Positions 28,058 through 37,150 of a stretch of 64,000 nt of DNA are shown piece after piece. Made by a program: the position numbers and the translations under genes. Below the pieces are notes generated by a model, which saw only the letters and a list, made by a program, of their open reading frames with translations, had not been told where the DNA came from and did not search any database. Positions within the stretch are counted from its first letter, which is position 1, and each line of letters starts with the position of its first letter. The stretch is from Rhodospirillales bacterium (GTDB lineage Bacteria > Pseudomonadota > Alphaproteobacteria > Rhodospirillales > Casp-alpha2). The stretch is taken from positions 149,526-213,525 of the forward strand of contig JABJGO010000066.1 in NCBI GenBank assembly GCA_018662225.1, in the 5' to 3' direction.

Positions 28058-28364
28058 TTTGCTATCCTTTCTAACGATCCGACCGAAATCAGATCAACTT
28101 TGTACCGACTTGGTCGGTGATTGCTTTTATGAGTGATGAGGCATGCCCTTACGCCATACCACTCGCGCCAGTATTCCAAATAAATACCAACGAAGGGCCG
28201 GGTTATACCGGCCTAATGGGGGGAATGCAAGGGGTTGGAGTGGATTTTTGATGGGCAGGACCGTGCCATATCAATTATCACAAACGTCCACACTCCGGCG
28301 ATGGGCCGACGAGGCGCGTCCCGTTAGTTGGCCGTGACATAAATATGGTCTAGCTGCCATCCCT
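28058..28364. other. Non-coding region upstream of rpmI
   Basis: About 307 bp without a credible gene. It must contain the promoter and leader of the rpmI-rplT mRNA. The only clear structure is a perfect 6-bp hairpin GGCCGG/CCGGCC (28196-28201 with 28208-28213, loop GTTATA), about 140 bp upstream of rpmI. It could belong to an L20-responsive leader, but that is only a suggestion. Confidence 0.5.
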
Positions 28365-28652
28365 TTACATCAAATCCTCGATATCCATAGCCCCATTCAG
28401 AACACGGACAACCTCAATGCCGTCATTCAATGAAACATAGAAGATCACGTAGTTAGCGAACGGGAAACTTCTGATTTTGGGGTGTAGTTCTGGCCGTGAG
28501 CGCCCCAGATGGGGGAATGATGCATATTTTTCGCAGACTGATTTGATGCTGGCGATAAATGGAAGCGTCCGTGATGGTGCACCTTCCGCAATATATAAGA
28601 AAATATCCCGCAGATCGTCTTCAGCGCGTTGCCGGAACGTCAGTTGCGGCAT
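28365..28652 (-). CDS. ParE/RelE-fold toxin of a type II toxin-antitoxin system
   Basis: A 95-residue RelE/ParE superfamily toxin. The N-terminal helix (FRQRAEDDLRDIFLYIA) and the core LGRSRPELHPKIRSFPFANYVIFYV followed by GIEVVRVLNGAMDIEDL are characteristic of ParE-type toxins, which usually poison DNA gyrase. The start codon follows the stop of the upstream antitoxin gene without a gap (TAAATG), so translation is coupled. It lies in accessory DNA between infC and rpmI. Confidence 0.9.
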   Translation of the reverse strand: MPQLTFRQRAEDDLRDIFLYIAEGAPSRTLPFIASIKSVCEKYASFPHLGRSRPELHPKIRSFPFANYVIFYVSLNDGIEVVRVLNGAMDIEDLM

Positions 28653-28901
28653 TTACTGGTGGGCGTCTTTGATCGCTGGGAACTTGGCGACGCATTCCTC
28701 AGTCAGGCGACTGAAAACTTCATCACCACTGCCAGCGATTTCGCTTTGCAGGCCCTCATCAATGGATGCACGCAGGTTTTGTAATTTTTGTTCGTCCTCT
28801 GCTGACAGAACACGAACAATCACGCTTTGCGTTTCAGGGACGCCAGCTTTTGCCAGATCATCATCCACACGGCCTACGGTGCTTTTGAGTGTTGTAATCA
28901 T
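28653..28901 (-). CDS. ParD-like antitoxin partner of the adjacent ParE toxin
   Basis: An 82-residue acidic protein placed directly before the toxin. The second half (KLQNLRASIDEGLQSEIAG, then EVFSRLTEECV) matches the toxin-wrapping C-terminus of ParD antitoxins. The N-terminal part does not look like the usual ribbon-helix-helix, so DNA binding may be altered or the true start may differ. Its ATG overlaps the end of a truncated CopG-type reading frame by four bases. Confidence 0.75.
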   Translation of the reverse strand: MITTLKSTVGRVDDDLAKAGVPETQSVIVRVLSAEDEQKLQNLRASIDEGLQSEIAGSGDEVFSRLTEECVAKFPAIKDAHQ

Positions 28902-29044
28902 AGCCTTACCATAGCAGAAAACTTACCAACGGCTACAATAGCCTTATTCCAGTCAACGTAGTCACTGGAATCATGGGTCTCCCAGAATGCTCGCTCTTCG
29001 GCTTCGGCCTTGAACGCTGGAATGGCTTTTAGTTTCTTTTTCAT
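28898..29044 (-). pseudogene. Truncated CopG-family antitoxin remnant
   Basis: From ATG 29044 the frame encodes MKKKLKAIPAFKAEAEERAFWETHDSSDYVDWNKA, almost a textbook N-terminus of the CopG/BrnA-type antitoxins. The rest of the family (a DNA-binding ribbon-helix-helix of about 40 residues) is missing: after that point the frame runs into about 14 unrelated residues and stops. No BrnT-like toxin is adjacent. It looks like a breakpoint remnant joined to the ParDE module. Confidence 0.7.
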
Positions 29045-29190
29045 CACAGGCCTGCTGTTTTTATCGGTTCGTATAGGCTTATACCACATTCTTATTGGGA
29101 TGTGGGAGCCGCGATTTCACACATTGCCATCATCCTGCCGAAACCCCACAATGCGGCTGAAAAATATCACAGCTGAAATGGATCGTACAC

Positions 29191-29907
29191 ATGGACATCG
29201 CAGGTAAAAAAGCATTGGTTTTTGGGGGCACAGCCGGGATTGGTTTGGCGGCAGTTCGGCAGTTGGTTGAACTGGGCGCGGACGTGGTTGCGATCAGTCG
29301 GGACCCAAGCCAGACCCGAAGCATATCCGAAGACGTGCCGGATAGTATCACGCTTGAGGCGTGCGATGTTCTGGACCGGGACGCCGTGGCCGCATTGTGC
29401 CAGAAACATGCGCCCTATGATATCCTGATCAGTGCTGCAACCGGTGGTGATCGGGCATTTGGGCCTTTCCTCGAGATGGATCTGGACGGCTATCAGGGAT
29501 CATTCGCCAAACTTTGGGGTTATGCCAATGTGGTGCGGTTGGGTGCCCAGCACCTGAGCGAAGAAGGCTCTATTGTGCTGGTCAGCGGCAGCCCGGCCCG
29601 CAAAGCCAGCGCCGGACTGGCGGCGCTCAGTTCTGTTGGTGGTGCTGTGGAGGCCCTTGTTCGGGCTGTAGCACCCGAAATTTATCCGCGCCGCCTGAAC
29701 GTGGTGTCACCCGGCACCATCGATACGCCCATGGTTCTGGCGCAGGGCGACGAGCGCAGCGAACTGCTTGCCAGTATGACAGAAGGCAACATTATCCCCC
29801 GCGCCGGCACACCGGATGAGGTGGCTCAGGGTATTATCTTCATGGTGCAGAATGATTTCGTGACCGGCACTACCATCGATGTGGACGGTGGTGTCCTGCT
29901 TTCGTAG
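29191..29907 (+). CDS. Short-chain dehydrogenase/reductase family protein, atypical active site
   Basis: A 238-residue Rossmann protein with the cofactor loop GGTAGIG (residues 10-16), a central SGSP segment and the C-terminal SPGTIDTPM and GTTIDVDGG motifs of classical SDRs. The usual YxxxK catalytic pair is not present in the expected helix (SAGLAALSSVGGAVEAL). It may therefore be a non-catalytic or differently acting member. It converges with the uroporphyrinogen-decarboxylase-like gene six bases away. Confidence 0.88.
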   Translation: MDIAGKKALVFGGTAGIGLAAVRQLVELGADVVAISRDPSQTRSISEDVPDSITLEACDVLDRDAVAALCQKHAPYDILISAATGGDRAFGPFLEMDLDGYQGSFAKLWGYANVVRLGAQHLSEEGSIVLVSGSPARKASAGLAALSSVGGAVEALVRAVAPEIYPRRLNVVSPGTIDTPMVLAQGDERSELLASMTEGNIIPRAGTPDEVAQGIIFMVQNDFVTGTTIDVDGGVLLS

Positions 29908-29913
29908 GGTTTC

Positions 29914-31218
29914 TTAGGTATCCGGCTTTAGAGAGCCATGGCTCAGCGCCGTTTCCACGATGATTTCCATGAACTCAAACGATGATTCCGAGCTTACATC
30001 CTCGAAATACACCGTGCCGGGCCAGGGCGGCTTGCGTTTATCGTAGCCATTGGCCGATATGGTAAGGGCCACATTTTTGACCGCTTCCACACATTCCCGT
30101 GCAACATCGCGCAGGCTCTGGCTTTCTGTTTCCATGTCCATGATGCTGTTGCGATCCAACTGCGAAGCGCCCACACCCGTGAACAGCGGTCTGTTTCGCT
30201 GGATTGCCTGATCCTCATAAAAAGATACCGGCACGCGATCATCGTGCAGCCGGATGACAAAATCCTGACAAATACTGTGTTTCAGCTCGGTTAACTCAAG
30301 CAGGCTGACGGATTCAGCGCTTTCCGCCTTTGTGGCATTGCGGCGTTTGCTGCTGCGGTCTTTCTTTTGAACCTGAGCCACGTAATCGCCTCGGAAATTT
30401 GCATCATAAACCCGGTGTCCCCACGGGTTTTCGTCAACCAGTCGTTTGATCGACCGGATGGCCATGTTCTTGCAATTCAATGGCCCGATGAAAAATGGCG
30501 ACCCCGAAGCATCGGACATTTCCACCCAGCCATTTGGGAACCGTTTAAAGAAATGCTCGATCCATGGCTGGAGAACATGATCCACAAGATGATCCAGAAT
30601 GTGGTCGGCCAGTTCAGGCTCGTGCACCAATGCAGCCAACAGGGGTTCCTGACCAAAAATATCAGCCGCCAGGCTATAGGGTGCCGACAAATGAAGGACA
30701 GGCTCCATGCCTGTGAGGTGTTCATAAAATGTCAGGGTTTCTTCAAGGAGCTTCGGGATACCGCTATTCAGGTCGGGTGTGCCGATGTCCTGCCAGGTAT
30801 CGCGGGTAACAAGCATTTTGTCAGGGTCTGATCCCGGCGGGAATTTGTCTGGATACATGATTGCCTGACCAAGGGCTTCTGCTGTGAAGGCGTAAACTGG
30901 CCAGCTCAAATATAATTTGTTCATGCCGAGCAGCCGCCGTGTCAGCAAGGTTGTGCGCACGTAACGTTCCGGATCGGCCTTATAGAACTCGGCTGATTCC
31001 ATCCCGTAGAGGTCGTTCATGATCGTCAACGTCATCAAATTGATGGAGCCGCCTATATGAACTGCATCCACCGGTGGCGGGACCATAAAATTATCATCGA
31101 GCTCACCAGCGATGGCGGCATCATGGATTTCACGTAATCGGTCACGGGCCACAGCCTCGCCACACTGCCAACGCGTCAGCAATTTGATGCCTTGCGGGAA
31201 TTCCAACTCGTTGATCAT
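29914..31218 (-). CDS. Uroporphyrinogen decarboxylase (URO-D) superfamily protein
   Basis: A 434-residue protein of the URO-D/methylcobamide:CoM methyltransferase superfamily, recognised by the TIM-barrel segments SWPVYAFTAEALGQAI, LHLSAPYSLAADIFGQEPLL, VEMSDASGSPFFIGP and the C-terminal VSSESSFEFMEII. It is clearly not HemE: it is longer and lacks the HemE N-terminal signature. Such proteins often act as corrinoid-dependent methyltransferases, but no corrinoid protein gene is adjacent here, so the substrate is unknown. Confidence 0.82.
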   Translation of the reverse strand: MINELEFPQGIKLLTRWQCGEAVARDRLREIHDAAIAGELDDNFMVPPPVDAVHIGGSINLMTLTIMNDLYGMESAEFYKADPERYVRTTLLTRRLLGMNKLYLSWPVYAFTAEALGQAIMYPDKFPPGSDPDKMLVTRDTWQDIGTPDLNSGIPKLLEETLTFYEHLTGMEPVLHLSAPYSLAADIFGQEPLLAALVHEPELADHILDHLVDHVLQPWIEHFFKRFPNGWVEMSDASGSPFFIGPLNCKNMAIRSIKRLVDENPWGHRVYDANFRGDYVAQVQKKDRSSKRRNATKAESAESVSLLELTELKHSICQDFVIRLHDDRVPVSFYEDQAIQRNRPLFTGVGASQLDRNSIMDMETESQSLRDVARECVEAVKNVALTISANGYDKRKPPWPGTVYFEDVSSESSFEFMEIIVETALSHGSLKPDT

Positions 31219-31353
31219 TTTCGAAAACTCATCTCAGAATCTGTTTCAAGAACGATAGACTAAAAGAATCGATCCGGTATACAAAATTCCGATGTTCAGC
31301 ATGGGCTATGTGGGTATGATCTTGCGACCAGTATTGAAGGCGGGAGATACGTC

Positions 31354-31470
31354 TTGAAAGTGCTCATAACCGGCGGGGCGGGGTTTCTTGGCCTCAATTT
31401 ATGTCGCCGATTGCTGTTATTGGCGATGCTCTCTACAATACTAAAAATCGTAATAATGATCGTATTGTAG
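31354..31470 (+). pseudogene. 5' remnant of an NAD-dependent epimerase/dehydratase gene
   Basis: From TTG 31354 the frame reads LKVLITGGAGFLGLNLCRRLL, an unmistakable N-terminus of an extended SDR epimerase with the GxxGxxG cofactor loop. After 21 residues it changes into an unrelated hydrophobic stretch and stops at 31470. The remaining 280 or so residues of such an enzyme are absent. The break at about 31417 marks a junction of inserted or deleted DNA. Confidence 0.75.
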
Positions 31471-31480
31471 GGGGGGGGAG

Positions 31481-31843
31481 ATGAAGCGTGCATTGATAAG
31501 CCTTGTGCTCTGGTTTTCCATGTTGAATCCCGCCCTCGCAGATGTGGATAAGATATCAGATTATTTAGATAGATATGAAAATGGGCCTAAAGAAACTAGA
31601 GAAAGGGTGGAATTTGGCATTGGCGAAGCAGCAGATGCCTTTGCATGGGCAAACACATCCCGAGAGTATGACGGTTATTCCCTAAGTTATTGTCCGCCGC
31701 CGCACATCTCTTTGGACGCTCAAGGTTACATGGGGGTGTTTTTGAGTTATCTTTCTGACAATGAGCAATTCCTTGATGAGCCGTCCAATATCAGAAATTT
31801 CATATTGCTTCTGGCATTGAAGCGATCATTCCCATGCGAATAG
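31481..31843 (+). CDS. Small exported Rap1a/Tai-like immunity protein
   Basis: A 120-residue protein with a signal peptide (cleavage after about PALA). The mature part has the Rap1a/Tai arrangement: a central YCPPPHISLDAQGYMGVFLSYL, then an ALKRSFPC end with the second cysteine, so a disulfide is likely. Characterised Rap1a and Tai4 proteins protect against type VI secreted amidase effectors in the periplasm. No T6SS gene is visible; it may be an orphan immunity gene, or the homology may reflect a broader housekeeping family. The upstream poly-G plus GAG serves as ribosome site. Confidence 0.72.
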   Translation: MKRALISLVLWFSMLNPALADVDKISDYLDRYENGPKETRERVEFGIGEAADAFAWANTSREYDGYSLSYCPPPHISLDAQGYMGVFLSYLSDNEQFLDEPSNIRNFILLLALKRSFPCE

Positions 31844-31971
31844 ATTAAATCTAACATTGATCAATCGCCCCAGGCCCTTTTTAGAGATTTCAGAATGGTG
31901 AGTGTGTGAAGTGCTTGGTTACCTGCTACCCGATGAGGGTTATGGCCGAGTAGCAAGTAGACCAATTTTAG

Positions 31972-33272
31972 TCAGTCCATTATTCGGAAGTAGTTAAAGC
32001 GATTAGATTCATTTGGATATTGATGTAGCCGCTCGACTGCTAGTACATCTAACAATTTCTTTCGATTCGATGAATTGCTGGAAAGGTCTCTGTAAGTATT
32101 TATCGTCTCTGGACCCATCCTGCCATCGACTTCGACTTTGTGAGAGCCCGTAGCATTAATGGCTTTTTGGATGGCCTCGGTGCCACCCTTGCGGCCATTT
32201 CTAAACAACGTATCGCCAAATGCGGAAGCACTTTTTTGATTGCCGATAGTTGCTAATGATTCGGCTCCACCAACGGTGTGTAGAACATCATCAAAATATG
32301 CACGGTAAACGGCGGCACGTTGTATTGGTTCCAAGCTGTTTGGTGTCACATTTGTAGGGATGTTAGAGAGATAACCCCGCTCCTTAAGACCATCAATCGT
32401 CGCTTGGCGAATACCGCCTACTGCAGTGCCAGAGTTATCTAGCTTCACGCCACCTTCTTGGCCAAAAAGATCCATATATACTTGCCGCTCAGCTGGGGTT
32501 ATCTCATGCAGTTGGGATGCTGCATCAAACTGTTCATTCCAATTGGCTTCCTGCCCTTTCAGATAAGCTTTCTTATTAGCTGGGAATTTTGGCACAGCAG
32601 GTTCTTTTTCAGGTCCATGACGATTAGCACCGGGACCAGCACTAAGTGTACCCTTCAACGCCTCAGCCTTTTTTGTATGCAGCTTCGCGATGGTGCTCTC
32701 AAACAGATCTTTCGCCTGAGATGGATTGTTGGCATGAACCTGTCCAATGAGGTCGGAGACTTCGGCCATGGCTTTGTCGTCACCATTGGTGATGGCGTCG
32801 GCGGTGAAGGTGGACAGATCACCCGTCCCGGCGATTTTGCGGAGATGCTTGGCTGTGCGTTGGTTGGACGAGATCGCTGCGTAATTCAGGGCGGGCAATG
32901 GTCGGCTTGATTTGGGCGCATTGGCGTCCAGTAGAGACGGTCGCGATGCAGTTTGTTGCTGAAAGGCTCTTTGGGTAGAACCACCGGGAGTGATGAGGCC
33001 GTCGGTCTGAACCCCCAACTGGCGTTGAGCGGACTGAATGGCGCGGTTGGTTTGTGGGCCATACACGCCATCGATCTTGCCTGCATACAGTCCTGCATCA
33101 AAGGTGTTTCGCTGTACGGATTCGACGTCTGATGGCCTGTTGATAGCACCTCGCCCTACGGAATGTTGGGTGGCGATACAGATGGTTTATAGGACGATCT
33201 GGTTCCCGAACGTGATGGGCCGGATGATGACGAGGAAACATTCGGGGCGGGCTCAGGTAAAATGGCGGACAT
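31972..33272 (-). pseudogene. Frameshifted peptidoglycan-binding / GH108-like lysozyme gene
   Basis: The main frame (31972-33186) encodes a peptidoglycan-binding repeat (DVESVQRNTFDAGLYAGKID, then VYGPQTNRAIQ), a linker, and a C-terminal region like GH108 endolysins: the EGG motif (residues 204-206 from GTG 33066) and a PG_binding_3-like segment (AIQKAIN...VDGRMGPET). No good start with a ribosome site exists in this frame. In the neighbouring frame ATG 33272 has one (GAAAAGG, eight bases away) and encodes a Ser/Pro-rich leader that stops at 33156. Joining the two by a one-base shift between 33156 and 33186 restores a sensible protein. If the shift is a sequencing error, the gene is intact. 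Confidence 0.65.
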
Positions 33273-33300
33273 GAGAAGGACCTTTTCTAAATGGGGGAAC

Positions 33301-33335
33301 AAAAAACCACCCGTCAAAATACTGAGGGGTGGTTT
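33301..33335 (-). terminator. Intrinsic terminator (minus strand)
   Basis: On the minus strand, AAACCACCC and GGGTGGTTT pair around a 14-base loop and are followed immediately by a run of Ts (33306-33301). It lies downstream of infC and upstream of the lysozyme-like pseudogene, so it probably marks the edge of the inserted block. Confidence 0.7.
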
Positions 33336-33504
33336 GTAAAAGGCGCATGGGTGCCCTGCGCGGAAGATACCCAACCATAACATTACATATTTGTCAAGGA
33401 ATATAATCTTGTTATGGAAATTAAGGGGCGCGTCAAAGTGCCTACCCATCGGTTTCCAGCGCGTTTTTGAGATTATGATTTAAAAAGGCAATAGCTGGCT
33501 GTAA

Positions 33505-33540
33505 CGAAAAATGCGCACCCCGTATCCGGGATGCGCATTA
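33505..33540 (-). terminator. Intrinsic terminator of infC
   Basis: Read on the minus strand, AATGCGCA pairs with TGCGCATT, extended inside by CCCG/CGGG after one mismatch, and is followed by TTTTTCG. It starts about 25 bases after the infC stop and should end thrS-infC transcription. This explains why rpmI-rplT need their own promoter. Confidence 0.85.
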
Positions 33541-33565
33541 AATGGTTCTTGGTAATGTGGCCGAC

Positions 33566-34102
33566 TTACTTGGGCGCCAGCACCATGGTCATCATGCGAC
33601 CTTCCATGCGAGGGTAAAGTTCGACCTTCACCTCTTCGGCTAATTCTTCCCGAACCCGGTTGAGCACGTTCATGCCCAATTCCTGGTGCGCCATTTCGCG
33701 GCCACGGAAACGGATGGTCATTTTGACCTTGTCACCGTCCCCTAAGAAGCGTTTCACGGCGCGCATTTTTACGTCGTAATCATGCACATCAATGCCGGGG
33801 CGCATCTTGATCTCTTTGATCTCGATGACCTTCTGCTTCTTGCGGGCCTCGTTGGCCTTTTTCTGGGTTTCGTACTTGTACTTACCGTAATCGAGGATTT
33901 TACACACCGGGGGATCCGCGTTGGGGGATACCTCCACCAGGTCAAGTCCAACCTCATAGGCCATCTCGATGCCTTCTGCGGTGGATATAACGCCGACCAT
34001 TTCACCGTCGGCGTCTACAACACGGACTTGTTCTTTTTCGATGTCTTCGTTCACGCGCGGTCCATCTTTGGCTGGCGCCTGATTCGTTGGTTGCCTAGCT
34101 AT
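33566..34102 (-). CDS. infC: Translation initiation factor IF-3, probable AUA start
   Basis: IF-3 binds the 30S subunit and checks initiator tRNA and start codon. The standard frame from GTG 34054 (162 residues) would begin within the conserved N-terminus. Extending upstream gives [16 protein letters not shown] before VNEDI, matching the family pattern xxPRxNxxI. The best start is ATA at 34102-34100, with GAGAGG eight bases upstream (34111-34116). A rare AUU, AUC or AUA start is the known basis of IF-3 autoregulation. The C-terminal domain ([34 protein letters not shown]) is intact. Gene order is thrS-infC. Confidence 0.93.
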   Translation of the reverse strand: MARQPTNQAPAKDGPRVNEDIEKEQVRVVDADGEMVGVISTAEGIEMAYEVGLDLVEVSPNADPPVCKILDYGKYKYETQKKANEARKKQKVIEIKEIKMRPGIDVHDYDVKMRAVKRFLGDGDKVKMTIRFRGREMAHQELGMNVLNRVREELAEEVKVELYPRMEGRMMTMVLAPK

Positions 34103-34162
34103 GGCGGTATCCTCTCGGTCAGTTAATTCAAATTAGGTCAAAAAAATCTCTGGAGGTCGCTG

Positions 34163-36109
34163 TTATTGCCCTAACGGACCAGCGGCTTCGGCGGACAGTC
34201 TAACGACTGCTTCATCCAGCGCAACAATTTCTTGGTCTTTGCCACCTAATCGACGGACGGCAACGGTGCGATCGTCGGCCTCACGACCGCCCACAACCAG
34301 AATGGCCGGGACTTTGGCGTGGCTGTGTTCGCGGATCTTGTAGTTGATTTTTTCACTGCGCAGATCGGTTTCAACGCGTAAACCAGCGGCGCGTAATGCA
34401 CCCGCCACCGTATTGGCATAGTCGTCATGGTCATTGGTAATGGCAGCAACCACCACCTGAACCGGTGACAGCCACATGGGGAAACGACCCGCGTAGTTTT
34501 CAATGATAATACCAATGAAGCGCTCGAATGATCCCAGGATAGCCCGGTGCAACATAACCGGGCGATGCTTGGCACCGTCTTCGCCGATGTAGTTAGCGTC
34601 CAGTCGTTCGGGCAGCACGAAGTCTACCTGTAGCGTGCCACACTGCCAGTCGCGGCCAATGGCATCGCGCAGAACGAATTCCAGTTTCGGGCCGTAAAAT
34701 GCACCTTCACCGGGGTTCAGGATGGTTTCCAGGCCAGCGGCGGCAGTAGATTCCTTCAACGCGGCCTCGGCTTTGTCCCAAGTGGCATCTTCGCCAGCGC
34801 GGACTTCGGGACGGTCAGAGAACTTGACCACAACCTCTTCAAAGCCGAAGTCTTTATAGATGCTCATCAGCAAATCAATAAAGATTTTGGTTTCGGATGT
34901 GATCTGATCTTCGGTGCAGAAAATGTGGGCGTCGTCCTGGGTGAAGGCCCGCACCCGCATAATACCGTGCAGGGCACCGGACGGCTCGTACCGGTGGCAC
35001 GATCCGAATTCGGCCATGCGCATGGGCAGTTCGCGGTAGCTGGTAATGCCTTGTTTGAAAATCTGCACATGGCAGGGGCAGTTCATGGGCTTTAGTGCCA
35101 GCATGCGTTTTTCATTGGCTTTACCGTCGGGATCAGCTTCATCCACTTCAGCGATAAACATGTGGTCGCGGAATTTTTCCCAGTGACCGGAATCTTCCCA
35201 CAACGAACGGTCCACCAATTGTGGTGTCTTTACTTCGTCGTATCCGGCCTCATCCAGCCGCGTGCGCATGTAGTCTTCAACCGCCCGGTAAAGTGTCCAG
35301 CCCTTGGGATGCCAGAACACGTTGCCCATGGCTTCCTGCTGCTGATGGAACAGACCCATTTCCCGGCCCAAACGGCGGTGATCGCGTTTTTCGGCTTCTT
35401 CCAGCATATGAAGGTGCTGCTTCAGCTCTTTCGGGTTTGACCAGCACGTACCATAGATACGTTGCAGCATGGCGTTCTTGGAATTGCCACGCCAGTATGC
35501 ACCAGCAATGCTCATCAATTTGAAGGCTTTGCCCAGCTTACCCGTAGATGGCAGATGCGGCCCAAGGCACAGATCGAACCAGTCACCCTGACGGTAGATG
35601 GAAATTTCTTCGTCTTCGGGCAGATCACTGATCAGCTCGGTCTTATAGGCCTCGCCTATGTCCGTGAAAACTTGAATGGCCTCGTTACGGTCCCACACTT
35701 CGCGGGAAAACGGCAGGTCAGCATCCACGATCTCGGCCATACGGGCTTCGATCTTGGGCAGGTCTTCCGGTGTGAAGGGCTCATCACGGGCAAAATCGTA
35801 GTAGAAGCCGTTCTCGATAGATGGGCCGATGGTTACTTGCGTGCCGGGGAACAGGTCTTGTACGGCTTGCGCCAGAACGTGCGCGCAGTCATGGCGCAGC
35901 AAATCCAGCCCGTCTTCGTCCTTTGCGGTCACAATGGACACGTCGGCGTCTTCTTCTATCAGATGTGCCAGATCGCGCATGTGGCCACCCACACGAATAG
36001 CCAAAGCGGCTTTGGCCAGGCCGGGACCGATATCGGCGGCCAGATCAGCGCCTGAGACGGGGCCATCAAACGGGCGTATGCTGCCATCTGGGAGAGTAAT
36101 TGCGACCAT
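34163..36109 (-). CDS. thrS: Threonyl-tRNA synthetase
   Basis: 648 residues, full length: TGS domain (about 1-62), N2 editing domain (about 65-225, with [11 protein letters not shown]), class II catalytic core containing MNCPCH (zinc Cys), [19 protein letters not shown] and FGLP-like motifs, and a C-terminal anticodon-binding domain ([13 protein letters not shown]). It is the first gene of the thrS-infC unit. The usual downstream partners rpmI-rplT-pheST are separated by 5.5 kb of accessory DNA. Confidence 0.97.
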   Translation of the reverse strand: MVAITLPDGSIRPFDGPVSGADLAADIGPGLAKAALAIRVGGHMRDLAHLIEEDADVSIVTAKDEDGLDLLRHDCAHVLAQAVQDLFPGTQVTIGPSIENGFYYDFARDEPFTPEDLPKIEARMAEIVDADLPFSREVWDRNEAIQVFTDIGEAYKTELISDLPEDEEISIYRQGDWFDLCLGPHLPSTGKLGKAFKLMSIAGAYWRGNSKNAMLQRIYGTCWSNPKELKQHLHMLEEAEKRDHRRLGREMGLFHQQQEAMGNVFWHPKGWTLYRAVEDYMRTRLDEAGYDEVKTPQLVDRSLWEDSGHWEKFRDHMFIAEVDEADPDGKANEKRMLALKPMNCPCHVQIFKQGITSYRELPMRMAEFGSCHRYEPSGALHGIMRVRAFTQDDAHIFCTEDQITSETKIFIDLLMSIYKDFGFEEVVVKFSDRPEVRAGEDATWDKAEAALKESTAAAGLETILNPGEGAFYGPKLEFVLRDAIGRDWQCGTLQVDFVLPERLDANYIGEDGAKHRPVMLHRAILGSFERFIGIIIENYAGRFPMWLSPVQVVVAAITNDHDDYANTVAGALRAAGLRVETDLRSEKINYKIREHSHAKVPAILVVGGREADDRTVAVRRLGGKDQEIVALDEAVVRLSAEAAGPLGQ

Positions 36110-36178
36110 GATTTATGTTCTTAAAACCGTATAAAAGTGCCAAAATTCCGGGCGAACGTATACCAGCACGCGGCACTG

Positions 36179-37150
36179 TCAAGCGGCTGGGGTCTCGGCT
36201 GCACTCGTTAGTTCAGGTACCAGTAATCCCAGGGCATACAACACATCATCAACAGAAACCTCACTGAGGCTCTTGCGCCGTATGATTTTGACCGCCGGGC
36301 CGCGTTGCGCGCACAAAACCGGGTCCGATTCATAAGAATAAAGGACCACACTTGGCGCGCCCGAAATGGCCAGAACATGCATGGGGCCTGTGTCATTGCC
36401 AACGGTGGCGATCGCGTCACGGCCCAACACGGCGATTTCAGCTATATCGGTCATGCCACACAGGTTTTTGGCCTCCGGGCATGCGGTGGTGATTTCATCC
36501 AGAATGTCTTTTTCCGCATCCGTTCCCAACAGAACCGGCTGAATATTCTGTTCGGCCAACTGTTGGGCGAGCGCCCCATAGCCGGATGCCGACCACCGCT
36601 TGCCCGGACGGTGCGGTGCGCCACCGGGAACCAGCAAGGCGTAGGGTGCGCTGAGACCAAACCGGCTGGTGTCAGCCTGTGCCCAACTCAGGTCCGGGAA
36701 CGGTGTTCCGGTGATACCCGCGCAGTAGAGCTGATCCGCCTGCCGTTCGATGGTGTGTACAACGTCGCGGTTTATATCCTTGTGAGGGTGGGAACACCCG
36801 CGCGCAATACCCGACCACATCGGTTCGTTATAGCCATGGAGCAGCCGGAAATAGAGGCTGCTTCGGTTCGAGGTCTGAAGATCGTAAACCATATCGAAGC
36901 GGCCACCACGCAGGCGATCCCGCAACGCTTTGCATTTGGCGAACTCGTACCACTTGGGGCGCGCGTCCAGCCATACGTCGTCCACATAGCCTGACATTTC
37001 CAGCAACGGTGCATAGGGCGCCGTGGTCAAAACCGTGATCTGCGCATCCGGATGATGGCGCCGGATAGCCGCCATGGGGCCCAACGCCTGCACCACGTCG
37101 CCGAGCGCACTCAGTTTAATAATCAGGACGCGGGATATCTTGTTGCTCAT
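36179..37150 (-). CDS. Glycosyltransferase family 9 (heptosyltransferase-like)
   Basis: From ATG 37150 the product has 323 residues. The N-terminal ISRVLIIKLSALGDVVQALGPM is the signature of ADP-heptose:LPS heptosyltransferases, and the C-terminal domain contains LLVPGGAPHRPGKRWS and VGNDTGPMHVLAISGAP. It probably adds heptose to the lipopolysaccharide inner core at the cytoplasmic face. The start overlaps the stop of the upstream GT4 gene (ATGA). The frame extends further upstream only as a shadow of that gene. Confidence 0.92.
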   Translation of the reverse strand: MSNKISRVLIIKLSALGDVVQALGPMAAIRRHHPDAQITVLTTAPYAPLLEMSGYVDDVWLDARPKWYEFAKCKALRDRLRGGRFDMVYDLQTSNRSSLYFRLLHGYNEPMWSGIARGCSHPHKDINRDVVHTIERQADQLYCAGITGTPFPDLSWAQADTSRFGLSAPYALLVPGGAPHRPGKRWSASGYGALAQQLAEQNIQPVLLGTDAEKDILDEITTACPEAKNLCGMTDIAEIAVLGRDAIATVGNDTGPMHVLAISGAPSVVLYSYESDPVLCAQRGPAVKIIRRKSLSEVSVDDVLYALGLLVPELTSAAETPAA

